From the NCBI RefSeq assembly GCF_944391105.1, contig NZ_CALXSK010000025.1, positions 1 through 52,105 of the forward strand: DNA of 52,105 nt. Direction: 5' to 3'. Numbering within the stretch: the first letter of the stretch is position 1; every line of letters begins with the position of its first letter. The notes under the pieces were generated by a model. That model ran no database searches, was not told the origin of the DNA, and was given only the letters and a program-made list of their open reading frames with translations. Origin of the DNA: an uncultured Victivallis sp. GTDB taxonomy: Bacteria > Verrucomicrobiota > Lentisphaeria > Victivallales > Victivallaceae. The position numbers were made by a program, and so were the translations under genes. Positions 17,510-26,430 of this stretch are shown piece by piece.

Positions 17510-18451
17510 TTACACCAGGAGAAACAATCCGAGAGTCCGCAGCATCCCCTGTTTGCCTATTCCGTATCGCAGGAGCAGATAACGCTTCCGGAAAAATCCC
17601 GCCTCCGGTATCCGGGCGCAGGCTTGAAGTGTGTCTCTTTCCCGCGCAGACAGTTCGTCTCCGTATCGCTCCAGAAACATCTCCGCCTGATGAAAGTCCG
17701 CCGACAGTCTCTCCCGGACAAGCCGTCTTCCCCGAATCAGCAGATTCAGAAAATATCCCGGCGATACCCGTCTCGCTCCAAATACATTTTTTTCATGTTG
17801 CCGATAGAGCAGCGTTGGCTCCGGCAGATAGACGATCCTTCCGAACGCCGCCGCCACCAGGGCCAGCCAGTGATCATGCATAACCGCATCGTATGGAATC
17901 GGCCTGGCCCGTTCCAGAAGCGCCCGGTTCACCAGCATGGTGTTTCCCACCGGGATATTCTGCAGCAGCAGCCGGCGAAACTCCGTTTTCTCCGGATCAA
18001 GTTTCTGAAACTGGAACGACGAATCCGACAGCTTGTTCAGCTGCGAATCCGTCACAATCCGATCCGTGAAAACGAGAATCGGACAGCTCTTCCCATATCG
18101 CTTCTCCGCTTCCCGGTAGCATCGCTCCGTCATCGCCAGTTTTTCCGGATGCCAGACATCGTCATGGTCGGCATACATGACCAGTTCCGCCTCCGAGGCC
18201 TCCGTCAGACGGGAAAAGTTCTCACACGCTTTCGCAGAACCCGTTTCCAGAAAGACAATCCGGTCCGGATGGGCGGAGCGGTATCGATCGATGATTTCCC
18301 GTGTGCGATCCTCCGAGCCGCCGTCGCGGATCAGCAGCCGGAAATCCGTAACCGTCTGGGTCAAAATCGACTCCAGCTGCGCCTCCAGATAGCGTTCCGA
18401 ATTGAACGTGCCCAGCAGAATTTCGATTCGAGGTGGAACAGATCGTTTCAT
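17510..18451 (-). CDS. GT2 family glycosyltransferase (rhamnosyltransferase-like)
   Basis: About 313 residues, GT-A fold. IEILLGTFNSERYLEAQLESI is the first nucleotide-binding strand and helix, RDGGSEDRT is the S/D-x-S-x-D-x-T variant, and MYADHDDVWHPEKL provides the D-x-D metal site with the D-D-x-W-x-P-x-K continuation typical of rhamnosyl- and other O-antigen GT2 enzymes. VGNTMLVNRAL follows in the acceptor region. The chosen ATG overlaps the upstream GT stop as TGATG; another ATG lies 9 nt earlier. Last gene of the polysaccharide operon proper. Confidence 0.88.
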   Translation of the reverse strand: MKRSVPPRIEILLGTFNSERYLEAQLESILTQTVTDFRLLIRDGGSEDRTREIIDRYRSAHPDRIVFLETGSAKACENFSRLTEASEAELVMYADHDDVWHPEKLAMTERCYREAEKRYGKSCPILVFTDRIVTDSQLNKLSDSSFQFQKLDPEKTEFRRLLLQNIPVGNTMLVNRALLERARPIPYDAVMHDHWLALVAAAFGRIVYLPEPTLLYRQHEKNVFGARRVSPGYFLNLLIRGRRLVRERLSADFHQAEMFLERYGDELSARERDTLQACARIPEAGFFRKRYLLLRYGIGKQGMLRTLGLFLLV

Positions 18452-19437
18452 CACTTGCATAAAGGCAGCTTTTTCAAGATGTAGCGGAAGATTTTCAGCC
18501 GCAGCTCTTCCCGTTTTAACCCCGTTTGCCCTTTTTCGATCGCCCGACGATAATATTCCGGATATGTGTCAGCCAGAATCCGCAACCGGTCGAAGGCTTT
18601 TTGGACAAGCGCCGCCCGAACCATCCGGTCGGCCAGAATCCGGCAGGCCGCGACCTCCGCGAGACGATTGCAGCGCGTGGGAAACTGCTTCATCGCTTCC
18701 GTATGAAAGTTCATCATCAGAATCCCCATCTGCAGATAGAACTCGTCGCTCCGGCGCGCATCGTGCCAGATCCCCCCGGAATGTTTGCGGTAAACCGACA
18801 TCGTTTCGTCAAGAAAACCGATTTTCCCAACCGCCGCGTGCAGCAGATGCAGAAAATGATCTCCCGGCATGACCCGGTCCGGAATCAGCGACAGCGGATC
18901 CCGGTGAAAACGCCACCGGTACATCACGGAGTTGGTCTGGATGAAATTGTGTTTCTTCAGATCGCGGAACGTGAGGCTCTTCTTGTGAAAACGAAACCCG
19001 GGGGAGGGGAAGATTTCCGGCGGCCGCTCATCCCCTTCCCAGCGGATTTCCACCGGATGAAAACACATGGAGTAATCCGGGTGCGCTTCGAGAAAATCCA
19101 CCTGCTTCTGCAGCTTGTCCGGAGAAGTCCAGTAGTCGTCTCCATCGCAGAACGCCACGTATTTCCCCCGGATTTTGGGATAAATGAAAAGTTTCGATGT
19201 GTGACCCGGTTTTCGCCACTGGTTTTCTGTCTGATAGATCGGTTTGACGATCTCCGGATATTTCGCCTCGTATTCGCGAATGATCTCCGCGGTTCCGTCG
19301 GTCGAGGCGTCATCGTGCACGAGCAGTTCGAACGGGAAATCCGTCTTTTGAGTGACGACGCTTTCGAGCATTTCCCGGATGAATTTCGCGTGATTGTAAG
19401 CCAGGCTGACAACGCTGACCAGAGGAGTCTCCGACAT
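18451..19437 (-). CDS. GT2 family glycosyltransferase
   Basis: 328 residues, cytoplasmic GT-A enzyme. VSVVSLAYNHAKFIREMLES opens the Rossmann-like fold, LLVHDDASTDGTAEII is the D-D-x-S-x-D-x-T motif, and VAFCDGDDYWTSPDKLQKQ holds the D-x-D/D-D-x-W metal-binding loop. The motif set closely follows capsular and O-antigen GT2 proteins. AGGGGATAAA precedes the ATG, directly after the epimerase gene. Donor sugar cannot be read from sequence. Confidence 0.9.
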   Translation of the reverse strand: MSETPLVSVVSLAYNHAKFIREMLESVVTQKTDFPFELLVHDDASTDGTAEIIREYEAKYPEIVKPIYQTENQWRKPGHTSKLFIYPKIRGKYVAFCDGDDYWTSPDKLQKQVDFLEAHPDYSMCFHPVEIRWEGDERPPEIFPSPGFRFHKKSLTFRDLKKHNFIQTNSVMYRWRFHRDPLSLIPDRVMPGDHFLHLLHAAVGKIGFLDETMSVYRKHSGGIWHDARRSDEFYLQMGILMMNFHTEAMKQFPTRCNRLAEVAACRILADRMVRAALVQKAFDRLRILADTYPEYYRRAIEKGQTGLKREELRLKIFRYILKKLPLCK

Positions 19438-19446
19438 TTTATCCCC

Positions 19447-20355
19447 TTAGTTCTGTCCTGCCATAAATGAAAGAATCGTATCGATGCTCTCTTCCAGTGT
19501 GTGACGCGGCGCCCAGCCGGTCATGGCGCGGAACCGTTCGGAATCCAGCGATGAATTCAGCGCCAGATCCGTTTCCTCCAGCTCAATGGCCGCTTCAAAC
19601 CCGGTAATGCGCCGAACCGCCGCCGCCGCCCTGCGGGCAAGTTCCGCGATCGGAATCGACACCGGATTGCCGAGATTGTAACAAGCCTCCCAGCGTTCCG
19701 GCGGCATCTTCGAAAATGCAATGACCGCTTCGGCCGCGTCTCGAACATCGAGCAGGGAGAATACCTGCCGGCCACCGATCAGTTTCAGATTCTGCCGTTT
19801 CAACAGCCGCGCGAGAAATTTGGACAGAATGCGCTCCGGATATTCCGGGCCGATCAAGCTCCCCAGTCTCAGACTGGTGAACCGTGTGGAACTGCCTGCG
19901 GAAATGCTTTCCCCAAGTCGTTCACAGGCGAATTTCGCCATCCCGTAGAGATCGGCCGGGGCGGGCGCGTCTGACTCCTTCGCCGGCTGCTGCCTGGCGG
20001 GAGAATAGACGCTTTGCGACGAAATGTTGAGGATTCCCGCTGCTTTTTCGCGCACCGCGACGGTGAAGAGCCGCTGCGCGGAATCAATGCTTGCCGCGAG
20101 CTCCTTCCCGCCGGGCGTTCTGGCAAACCCGGCATGGATGACGATACTCCCCGGAGCAATGAGTCCCGGATTTTCTTCAAGCTCATCGAACCGGTGAACA
20201 TTTTCCGGCGGAAGCGGGGCGAATTTCGCCGCATCCGAACGGCCGGATGTCAATACACGAAGCTGTACTCCACTCCCCGACAGACGGCGGAGCAGATGCC
20301 CGCCCAGAACTCCCGAGGCCCCCGTCAGCAGAAGGATTCGCGCACCATCAGACAT
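19447..20355 (-). CDS. NAD-dependent epimerase/dehydratase (extended SDR)
   Basis: 302 residues. LLLTGASGVLGGHLLRRL is the Gly-rich NAD(P) motif (T-G-x-x-G-x-x-G); IVIHAGFARTPGG is the strand-4 region; NISSQSVYSP supplies the catalytic Ser; and the Y-x-x-x-K pair is seen in LYGMAKFACERLGE. This matches nucleotide-sugar epimerases/reductases such as those making dTDP- or UDP-activated deoxysugars. It overlaps the ATP-grasp gene by 8 bp with GGAAG upstream of the ATG. Product sugar unknown. Confidence 0.88.
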   Translation of the reverse strand: MSDGARILLLTGASGVLGGHLLRRLSGSGVQLRVLTSGRSDAAKFAPLPPENVHRFDELEENPGLIAPGSIVIHAGFARTPGGKELAASIDSAQRLFTVAVREKAAGILNISSQSVYSPARQQPAKESDAPAPADLYGMAKFACERLGESISAGSSTRFTSLRLGSLIGPEYPERILSKFLARLLKRQNLKLIGGRQVFSLLDVRDAAEAVIAFSKMPPERWEACYNLGNPVSIPIAELARRAAAAVRRITGFEAAIELEETDLALNSSLDSERFRAMTGWAPRHTLEESIDTILSFMAGQN

Positions 20356-21640
20356 CGCACTTCCGAAGCTCCTCTAAACGGAAGGGCGGAAGCAGAAGAT
20401 CCTCACCCCGGTCGGAAAGAACCCGGACATGACGTGTCGCCTGGCTCATGGCCTCGATCAGCTCCTCACGGGTATCCGCCACGAGCAGCACCCGCAGCAC
20501 GACCTGGGCCAGCGTGCCCCAGGCCTGTTCCGGGATGGTGTCGCCGGGATAATAGGACTGGAACATCCGGACCACTCCGGGGATTGCGGCCGTCTCCTCC
20601 AGGCCTTCGACTTTGCCGATGGTTCCCGGCCGGATCAGAAACGTCAGATTCCCCGCATAACGCCCGCCGAAGAACGGATCCGGCCGGAACGGCGTCTGCT
20701 CCTCGCGCATCTTTCCGGTCAGAGCGAAGCGAACCATCATCTCCAGCGGATTGTATCCTCCAATCGCTTCCAGCAGAATATATTCCAGACTGCCGGTCAA
20801 CCGCAGTCCAATTTCGTAGAAAATACACTCCCCGTTCTCCACGAAGCTCTGGATGAACGCCATTCCGTTCTTCATCCCCATGGACTGGAACATTTTCACG
20901 ACGCGGGGGTGGATCGACTCCAGATATCGGGGAAGATAACGCGACGGGAACGTGTAGGCAACCGGCAGTTTCAACGAACCCTCCCGCGTCTCCTGAATGT
21001 GGCGGTTCCCCATCGCGGTAAGGTAGACCTCGCCGTCGACAAAGAGGTAGAACAGCGTCGCCTCCTTGCACTGCATGAACCGTTCGACGATCACCTTCTT
21101 CTGCGCGGAGAAGGTGAGCGCGTATTCGATTCCGCGGCGCAGCTCCTCCGGCGAGCGGCAGATGGAAATTCCGCGCGCTCCGCTGTTGTCCACCGGCTTG
21201 ACGATGACCGGATACTTCAGTTTCCCGAGTTCTTCATCTGTGGCATCAGGAGTGATTTGATACTCCTCCACCACCGGAATATCGAATTGCCGGCACAACT
21301 CCTTGAATCTGACTTTGTCCGTCGTATCCTGAATCTGCCGCTTCGTGAGATAACACGGCAGACCGGTCTTCTCGCAGATCTCCTGATAATACGGGAGCAT
21401 GGAGTCGATGAAACCGGTTAAAATCCCGTCGATGTGTCGCTCCCGGATCAGACGGGTCACTGCTTCGACGTCGGTGGTGCTCACCAGATAATTCTCGTCG
21501 GCCTGCTTTTTGGCCGGAGAGTTTTCCAAGTAGTCGATGACGGTGACATGCGCCCCCTGCTTGTGCGCCTCCCTCACCACCTCCCGAAGCAGATAAATGG
21601 CTCCCTGAACCAGAAGTTTTTTCCCTTGAAGACTAGACAT
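20348..21640 (-). CDS. ATP-grasp ligase, CarB-like (first paralogue)
   Basis: 430 residues. An N-terminal Rossmann-type pre-ATP-grasp domain (KLLVQGAIYLLREVVREA, VIDYLENSPAKKQAD, YLVSTTDVEAV) is followed by the ATP-grasp fold with YPVIVKPVDNSGARGISIC as the nucleotide-binding loop and FYEIGLRLTGSLEYILLEAIGG as the metal-binding E/R-x-x-G region. Such enzymes activate a carboxylate with ATP and join it to an amine. It is recognisably paralogous to the ATP-grasp gene two positions upstream. GGAGGTGAT is ideally placed before the ATG, which overlaps the preceding stop. In a glycan locus it may attach an amino acid or other acid to an amino sugar (inference). Confidence 0.85.
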   Translation of the reverse strand: MSSLQGKKLLVQGAIYLLREVVREAHKQGAHVTVIDYLENSPAKKQADENYLVSTTDVEAVTRLIRERHIDGILTGFIDSMLPYYQEICEKTGLPCYLTKRQIQDTTDKVRFKELCRQFDIPVVEEYQITPDATDEELGKLKYPVIVKPVDNSGARGISICRSPEELRRGIEYALTFSAQKKVIVERFMQCKEATLFYLFVDGEVYLTAMGNRHIQETREGSLKLPVAYTFPSRYLPRYLESIHPRVVKMFQSMGMKNGMAFIQSFVENGECIFYEIGLRLTGSLEYILLEAIGGYNPLEMMVRFALTGKMREEQTPFRPDPFFGGRYAGNLTFLIRPGTIGKVEGLEETAAIPGVVRMFQSYYPGDTIPEQAWGTLAQVVLRVLLVADTREELIEAMSQATRHVRVLSDRGEDLLLPPFRLEELRKCDV

Positions 21641-22583
21641 TCATCACCTCCAGAATTCGCTGCATATCAGCAATGTCATAACGTTGATCGATCGGCAGGG
21701 GCGCCAGATATTGCTGCAGATGCAGCTCCCATGCTGTTTCCTGACACCACTGCTCCATCCCCGGCCAGTATTTCGCGACAAATATCCGATTGGCGATCAA
21801 CTTGTCACGCAGCCCGGAGTCGGCGCTCAGAAACGGATACACCATCGGAACATCGAGTGGCGTCAACTCCAGTTTCAATCCGTTCCTGGTTCCGAGTGCC
21901 GAATGCAGATACTGGAAATTCTTCAGCCTCTTTGCGCGGATGCTCTCATAATCGATGCTGTTGAGAATTTTTTCCGTAAGATGCGACATTCCGAGCACCG
22001 GCTCCTCCCACAGCTGCCGCTCGCTGCGTTGAAAATCCGGATAGCCCGCTCCGGCACCACAGTCGAGGCGTTTGAGCTGAGGGGTCATCTTGTCCCAGGA
22101 GCAGGCGCGTTCCAGTTTTTCTTCCGGGGGGACGGTTCCGTACAGATACCCGCCATCCGGAACCCCGACGAATTTTCGGGGAGAGTAAAACCCGGCCATC
22201 CCGCGAAACGGCATGTAAAACGCCTGAGCGTTGTCGACGATCAGCTTCGGATATCGGCCCGCAAGAGCTTCCACCTGCCGTGCGCATACCCCGAAGTAAT
22301 TGGTATACAAAATGTAATCCGTTTCAGGGAGATCGTCGACCGGCAGAAAATCCTCCCCGATTTCGTAAAAGGAAAATTCACATCCCTCCCGTTGCAACGC
22401 ATCCGGAACCACCGGGCACGTGTAACGGGGAATGCGCAGTTTTCGAATCTTCCTGTTCCGAACCAGACAGCGCAGGGCGTTGTGTCCACTGTTGAGCGCC
22501 GCCGCGTCCCGATGGTACGAACTTCCGCACGGCAATTCCAGCTCGAAATAACCGCCGATTTCCTTGTTGCAATCTGTTTTCAT
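21633..22583 (-). CDS. Short DegT-like PLP-dependent protein
   Basis: 316 residues, about 50 shorter than a typical DegT/DnrJ/EryC1 enzyme and divergent at the N terminus. It keeps the PLP landmarks: IVDNAQAFY at 115-123 (D117 for the pyridine nitrogen, Q120 as in many family members) and YSPRKFVGVPDGGYLYG at 133-149, where K137 six residues before Asp-Gly-Gly aligns with the lysine in the HSTKLFHTIEGG motif of the canonical DegT enzyme in this locus. It is therefore probably PLP-binding. Whether it is an aminotransferase, a dehydratase or a partner of the neighbouring ATP-grasp ligases is open. Only a poorly spaced GAGG precedes the ATG. Confidence 0.7.
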   Translation of the reverse strand: MKTDCNKEIGGYFELELPCGSSYHRDAAALNSGHNALRCLVRNRKIRKLRIPRYTCPVVPDALQREGCEFSFYEIGEDFLPVDDLPETDYILYTNYFGVCARQVEALAGRYPKLIVDNAQAFYMPFRGMAGFYSPRKFVGVPDGGYLYGTVPPEEKLERACSWDKMTPQLKRLDCGAGAGYPDFQRSERQLWEEPVLGMSHLTEKILNSIDYESIRAKRLKNFQYLHSALGTRNGLKLELTPLDVPMVYPFLSADSGLRDKLIANRIFVAKYWPGMEQWCQETAWELHLQQYLAPLPIDQRYDIADMQRILEVMNV

Positions 22584-22656
22584 CCTCGCTGCCAGATATC
22601 CGCTGCTGAACTTCTGTAATCCGTCTGCTCCACAGTCGGTTCAAAATGCCGGTTTT

Positions 22657-23862
22657 TCACTCGACCTCGACCTGGACGAACTCTTCCATGTGGTCCATTT
22701 TGTAAAGCATCTCATCGAGCGAGGCGTATTTCAGAATCATCGTTCCGAGCGTCCCGTTCGACCCGTTGAACGCGGGAACTTCCTCCCCGGGTTTCACCAG
22801 CATGTCGAATTCCACGATGTTGTTCTTCTTAAACTCGTCCGAGCAGTTCACCCCGACGAACTTCCCCCCCTTCCGGGAATGTACCATGTAGCAGGACCAG
22901 AATCCTTTGACTGGCGCCATGTGCAGATCCGAGCAATCGTCTCCCATCGCAGCCTTGATCGTGTATTCCACCATGTCCACTCCGGTCGCATACTGCGTAA
23001 CCTGGGCAATCAGATTCCCTCCGTTCCGGGGACCGATCTCCATCAGATAGACGTTTTCGTCCCGGTCGATGCGGATGTCGAAATTGTAGGCCCCCGTCCG
23101 CATTTTGAGCAGATCCAGTGCCTTCTGAATCTCCCGATGGACTTTTTCGTGTACCCGTTCCGGCATATTGTACGGCCAGCTTTCTCCGATCGGAACAAAC
23201 GGATTTCCTCCGGAAATCTGAAAGTGCTCATTCGCAAAACTGCGGAAGACGAGCTTCCCGTCGACCGAGAAACCGTCTCCGGCAATCTGATAGCCGTACT
23301 TGTCGATGTACTCCTCGATGATGAATCGTTTGCACCTGGAAAACGAGAGCGCATACTCCACGGCTTTTTCAAGTTCGGCTTCCGAATCAATTTTGGAAAC
23401 CCCCTTGCTGCCCGAGGAGTCGACCGGCTTGACCATGACCGGAAGCCGGAAGTTTTTCCAGTCCGCCCTGGCGTCTTCCAGACGGGAGAAGCCGCGGGCG
23501 CGGGGAACCAGAAATCCGTTTTCCGTCAGAAAATTGCGGAAAAGATCCTTGTTCGCGAGAATCTCCACCGAACGATATGGCTGCCCCGGCAGACCGAGTT
23601 TTTCGGCAACATAAGCACAGGTCGGCGCGGCCGGATCCGATGCGTAGCAGACGATGCCGTCGATTTTGAGTTTGCGCGCCAGATCCAGCACTGCTTCCCG
23701 GTCCGTCGTGCTGACATTGTGATATTCATCCGCGAATTTGTGGCCGGGATTGTCCGGCAGATAATCGCAGGTGATCGTATAAAGTCCAAGCCGTTTGGCC
23801 GTTTTTACAGATGGAATCTGAAAGTGCGATCCCCCGAGAAGCAATATTTTCTTTCCACTCAT
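22657..23862 (-). CDS. ATP-grasp ligase, CarB-like (second paralogue)
   Basis: 401 residues from the ATG at 23862, which has GAGAG just upstream; an ATG 45 nt earlier overlaps the preceding gene and is less likely. Layout copies the other ATP-grasp gene: KKILLLGGSHFQIPSVKTA and CDYLPDNPGHKFADEY with NVSTTDREAVL in the pre-ATP-grasp domain, LPVMVKPVDSSGSKGVSKI as the ATP loop, and YLMEIGPRNGGNLIAQ as the metal-binding E-x-x-x-R-x-x-G region. The retained catalytic motifs in both copies argue for two different ligations rather than a decayed duplicate. A 73-bp gap separates it from the next gene. Confidence 0.86.
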   Translation of the reverse strand: MSGKKILLLGGSHFQIPSVKTAKRLGLYTITCDYLPDNPGHKFADEYHNVSTTDREAVLDLARKLKIDGIVCYASDPAAPTCAYVAEKLGLPGQPYRSVEILANKDLFRNFLTENGFLVPRARGFSRLEDARADWKNFRLPVMVKPVDSSGSKGVSKIDSEAELEKAVEYALSFSRCKRFIIEEYIDKYGYQIAGDGFSVDGKLVFRSFANEHFQISGGNPFVPIGESWPYNMPERVHEKVHREIQKALDLLKMRTGAYNFDIRIDRDENVYLMEIGPRNGGNLIAQVTQYATGVDMVEYTIKAAMGDDCSDLHMAPVKGFWSCYMVHSRKGGKFVGVNCSDEFKKNNIVEFDMLVKPGEEVPAFNGSNGTLGTMILKYASLDEMLYKMDHMEEFVQVEVE

Positions 23863-23900
23863 CTCTCTATTTCCCTTCCCGCAGCAAACTTCAAAAACCT

Positions 23901-25328
23901 TCAACACACATCTTTAAAGACCTGCTGCCATTGTTTGACCTTGGTGCTGTCCATCATGCGATGACGCAACTTTTCGACTCCGGGCAGAAGCTGCTCGGAA
24001 TCATATCGGCGGAACTCCTCAAAGCTCATGTGGGCGATGTCATTCGAGTTGAAGATCTTGATCCCCTGCTGATTATAATGGTGATACACCGGGTTGGCCG
24101 GGGAGAGATACACCTTCCTGCCCAGACTTGCAATGATTACGGCACTGCCGTTCCCCTGCTGACGCCGCTGATTGGAAATATAGATGTCGACATTCGCCAG
24201 GTGGCGCGCATACAGCCGTTTCGGCATGAAATTGAAAATCGGCTGGAATTTCTCTCCGAATATGGAATAACCGGTACGGCAGATGGAGGAGAGCAGGTCT
24301 TTCTGACCATCGCTGTGGTAGGACAAGATGGTGGTGACGATCATCTTCTCATTTCGGAATTTTCCCAGCGTCCGCAGCATTTCCAGAGTCAGAGTATCTG
24401 CCGAGTTGTTGATCTGCACCAGCAGATAATCATCCTTGCGCGTCCGTTTCAGCATTCTGGAATGAATTTCGTGGGGGTAGGTCGCATAACAGCATTTTTT
24501 CCCCGGTTTGAACCGTTTCTCATACTCCTGCCGGTCAAACGCCGTGATGATGGCATGAACGTTGTTTTTTACAAAAGTGTTTTTCTCATCTTTGGGACTG
24601 TTGTAAAGATCGCCGCCCCAGATGAACCAGTAGGTTTTGGCCAGATACTCCCGCTTCACATAAAAGAAATTGACCAGACGCTGGTCGAAAAGACCGTGGA
24701 TGATGATCTTGTTGAGGGTCTTGAGCGGCATGTTGATCAGGTTGCCGAAGAAGACGTTTTTCCGGCGCCTCAACGCGAATTGCGTCTTCGGATACATGAT
24801 GTACGGAAAGATGAAACAGTGTTCCGACGTGTCGAAATTGCTGCAGATGAAGTTGATGATCCCGACGCTGTGGATCCCGTTGTTCATGATGTGAACGTAT
24901 TTGTAGGAGGTGATGTCGAACACCTGCTGATAGTTGAAGTAGAGCCCCTGCGAGAGATCCCTGGTCATGCCCGGGGCGTCGGACTGAGCCGCATTGCTTT
25001 TCGATAAATTCAGGGACGCTTTCGCCGCGGGACGCGAAACCGCGGGGGGTGCCGCCGGTCGGCCGAGCAGCTTTTTCAGGAAAGCCTTGGTCCTCGGAAA
25101 ATGCGACAGAACTTTCTTCAGTTTTGCGACAACCCGCTCGCGCACTCCTCCGATCATCAGCAACGCTCCGCCCAGTACGCCAAGGCAGAGGAAAGCTCCG
25201 GCGAGAAGAACCAGCAGCAGCATCAGAACAATGAGGATCAGAAGCAGCACGATCAGCCACTCAAAACTCTCTTCCGAAATCGGAGTGAGCGTCGGCAGCA
25301 AGGCCCATGCGGAAAGTAAGTTCAACAT
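23901..25328 (-). CDS. GT56-like (Fuc4NAc/fucosyltransferase) protein with N-terminal membrane anchor
   Basis: 475 residues. Residues ~20-60 form one long, very hydrophobic leucine-rich segment that should span the membrane, then a basic linker. The remaining ~350 residues resemble WecF-type 4-alpha-L-fucosyltransferases: IIIHGLFDQRLVNFFY, then TYWFIWGGDLYNSP (the W-x-W-G-x-D-L-Y motif) and LVQINNSADTLTLEML in place of the G-N-S-x-D nucleotide-sugar loop. WecF moves Fuc4NAc from its dTDP donor to a lipid-linked acceptor, which fits the sugar aminotransferase gene directly upstream. The ATG overlaps that gene's stop, with GGAGCAGA as ribosome-binding site. The anchor is unusual for the family. 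Confidence 0.72.
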   Translation of the reverse strand: MLNLLSAWALLPTLTPISEESFEWLIVLLLILIVLMLLLVLLAGAFLCLGVLGGALLMIGGVRERVVAKLKKVLSHFPRTKAFLKKLLGRPAAPPAVSRPAAKASLNLSKSNAAQSDAPGMTRDLSQGLYFNYQQVFDITSYKYVHIMNNGIHSVGIINFICSNFDTSEHCFIFPYIMYPKTQFALRRRKNVFFGNLINMPLKTLNKIIIHGLFDQRLVNFFYVKREYLAKTYWFIWGGDLYNSPKDEKNTFVKNNVHAIITAFDRQEYEKRFKPGKKCCYATYPHEIHSRMLKRTRKDDYLLVQINNSADTLTLEMLRTLGKFRNEKMIVTTILSYHSDGQKDLLSSICRTGYSIFGEKFQPIFNFMPKRLYARHLANVDIYISNQRRQQGNGSAVIIASLGRKVYLSPANPVYHHYNQQGIKIFNSNDIAHMSFEEFRRYDSEQLLPGVEKLRHRMMDSTKVKQWQQVFKDVC

Positions 25329-26428
25329 TCTGCTCCTCCCGCTTCTTCCTGAAGCACTTGACGTATGGTTGACGAAATCTTTTCCACAATTTCTGCCGGC
25401 AGCTCCGGATAAAGCGGCAGACAGGCGATCCGGCTGGCGATGTCTTCCGAAACCGGGCATGCGATCTGCCGTTCCAGATAGGGAAGTTTGTTCAGACTCG
25501 GATGGAAATAGCGTCGGGGATAGATCCCCATTCGGTTCAGCGTCCGCAACACTTTGAGCAACTCCTCCTCCGACCGGAAGATGACGGGGTAGTACGCATA
25601 ATTGTACTCCAGATCCGGCACGCTCTTCGGACGTTTCACACAGCCTTTCAGCAACGCGTCGTACTGCTCCGAAACCCGGCGGCGACCGGCGTAAATCTCC
25701 GGCAGATGCGGCAGCAGCGCAAGCCCCATCGCCGCGTGGAATTCCGACTGTTTGGCGTTGATTCCCATGCAGATGTGGTGATCGCTGTCGTGGCCGAACC
25801 GTTTCATGACCTCAAGCTCGTCCGAAACGGCCTTGTCCTTCACAATGCAGGCGCCGCCCTCGATGGTATGGAACAGTTTCGTCGAATGGAACGAGAGCGT
25901 GGAGATGTCTCCGTAATTCAGGAGCGACTGCCCGCGATACCGGACCCCGAACGCGTGCGCCGCATCGTAAATGACTTTCAGATGGTGTTTGTCGGCGATC
26001 TCCTGAATGGCATCCACATCGCAGGGGTAACCGAAAACGTGGACCGGCATAATCGCCCGGGTCCGGGGGGTGATCGCTTCCTCGATCCTGGCCGGATCCA
26101 GTGCCAGAGTCTCACGGTCGATGTCGACAAAGACCGGCACGCAGTGCTCCCACAGAATCGCGGAGGTGGTCGCAACATAGGAGAACGGCGTGGTGATGAC
26201 CTCTCCTCCGTCGATACCCAGAACCCGCAACGCCAGCTGCAGCGCCACGGTCCCGTTGGTGATATAATGAAAATGCTTCACCCCGAGGTACTCGGAAAGT
26301 CTGGCTTCCAGTTCCTTGAGAAGCGGTCCCTGGTTGGTCAGCTGACAGCGCTGGAAGATGCCGGAAACATACTCCTGATACTCTTTTTCCGGCGGAAGAA
26401 AAGTTTTGGTGACAAATATCTTGCTCAT
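25322..26428 (-). CDS. DegT/DnrJ/EryC1 nucleotide-sugar aminotransferase
   Basis: 368 residues, a full-length type I-fold PLP enzyme. Landmarks: ITNGTVALQLAL near 56-67, VFGYPCDVDAI, IYDAAHAFGVRY with D155 contacting the PLP nitrogen, and SFHSTKLFHTIEGG with K184 as the Schiff-base lysine. These enzymes transfer an amino group from Glu to a keto-deoxysugar nucleotide, producing for example dTDP-Fuc4N or dTDP-Qui4N. Immediately follows the exporter ATPase gene. Combined with the GT56-like gene, a 4-amino-4,6-dideoxyhexose is the best guess, though no acetyltransferase or dTDP-glucose genes are in the window. Confidence 0.92.
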   Translation of the reverse strand: MSKIFVTKTFLPPEKEYQEYVSGIFQRCQLTNQGPLLKELEARLSEYLGVKHFHYITNGTVALQLALRVLGIDGGEVITTPFSYVATTSAILWEHCVPVFVDIDRETLALDPARIEEAITPRTRAIMPVHVFGYPCDVDAIQEIADKHHLKVIYDAAHAFGVRYRGQSLLNYGDISTLSFHSTKLFHTIEGGACIVKDKAVSDELEVMKRFGHDSDHHICMGINAKQSEFHAAMGLALLPHLPEIYAGRRRVSEQYDALLKGCVKRPKSVPDLEYNYAYYPVIFRSEEELLKVLRTLNRMGIYPRRYFHPSLNKLPYLERQIACPVSEDIASRIACLPLYPELPAEIVEKISSTIRQVLQEEAGGAEC

Positions 26429-26430
26429 GA

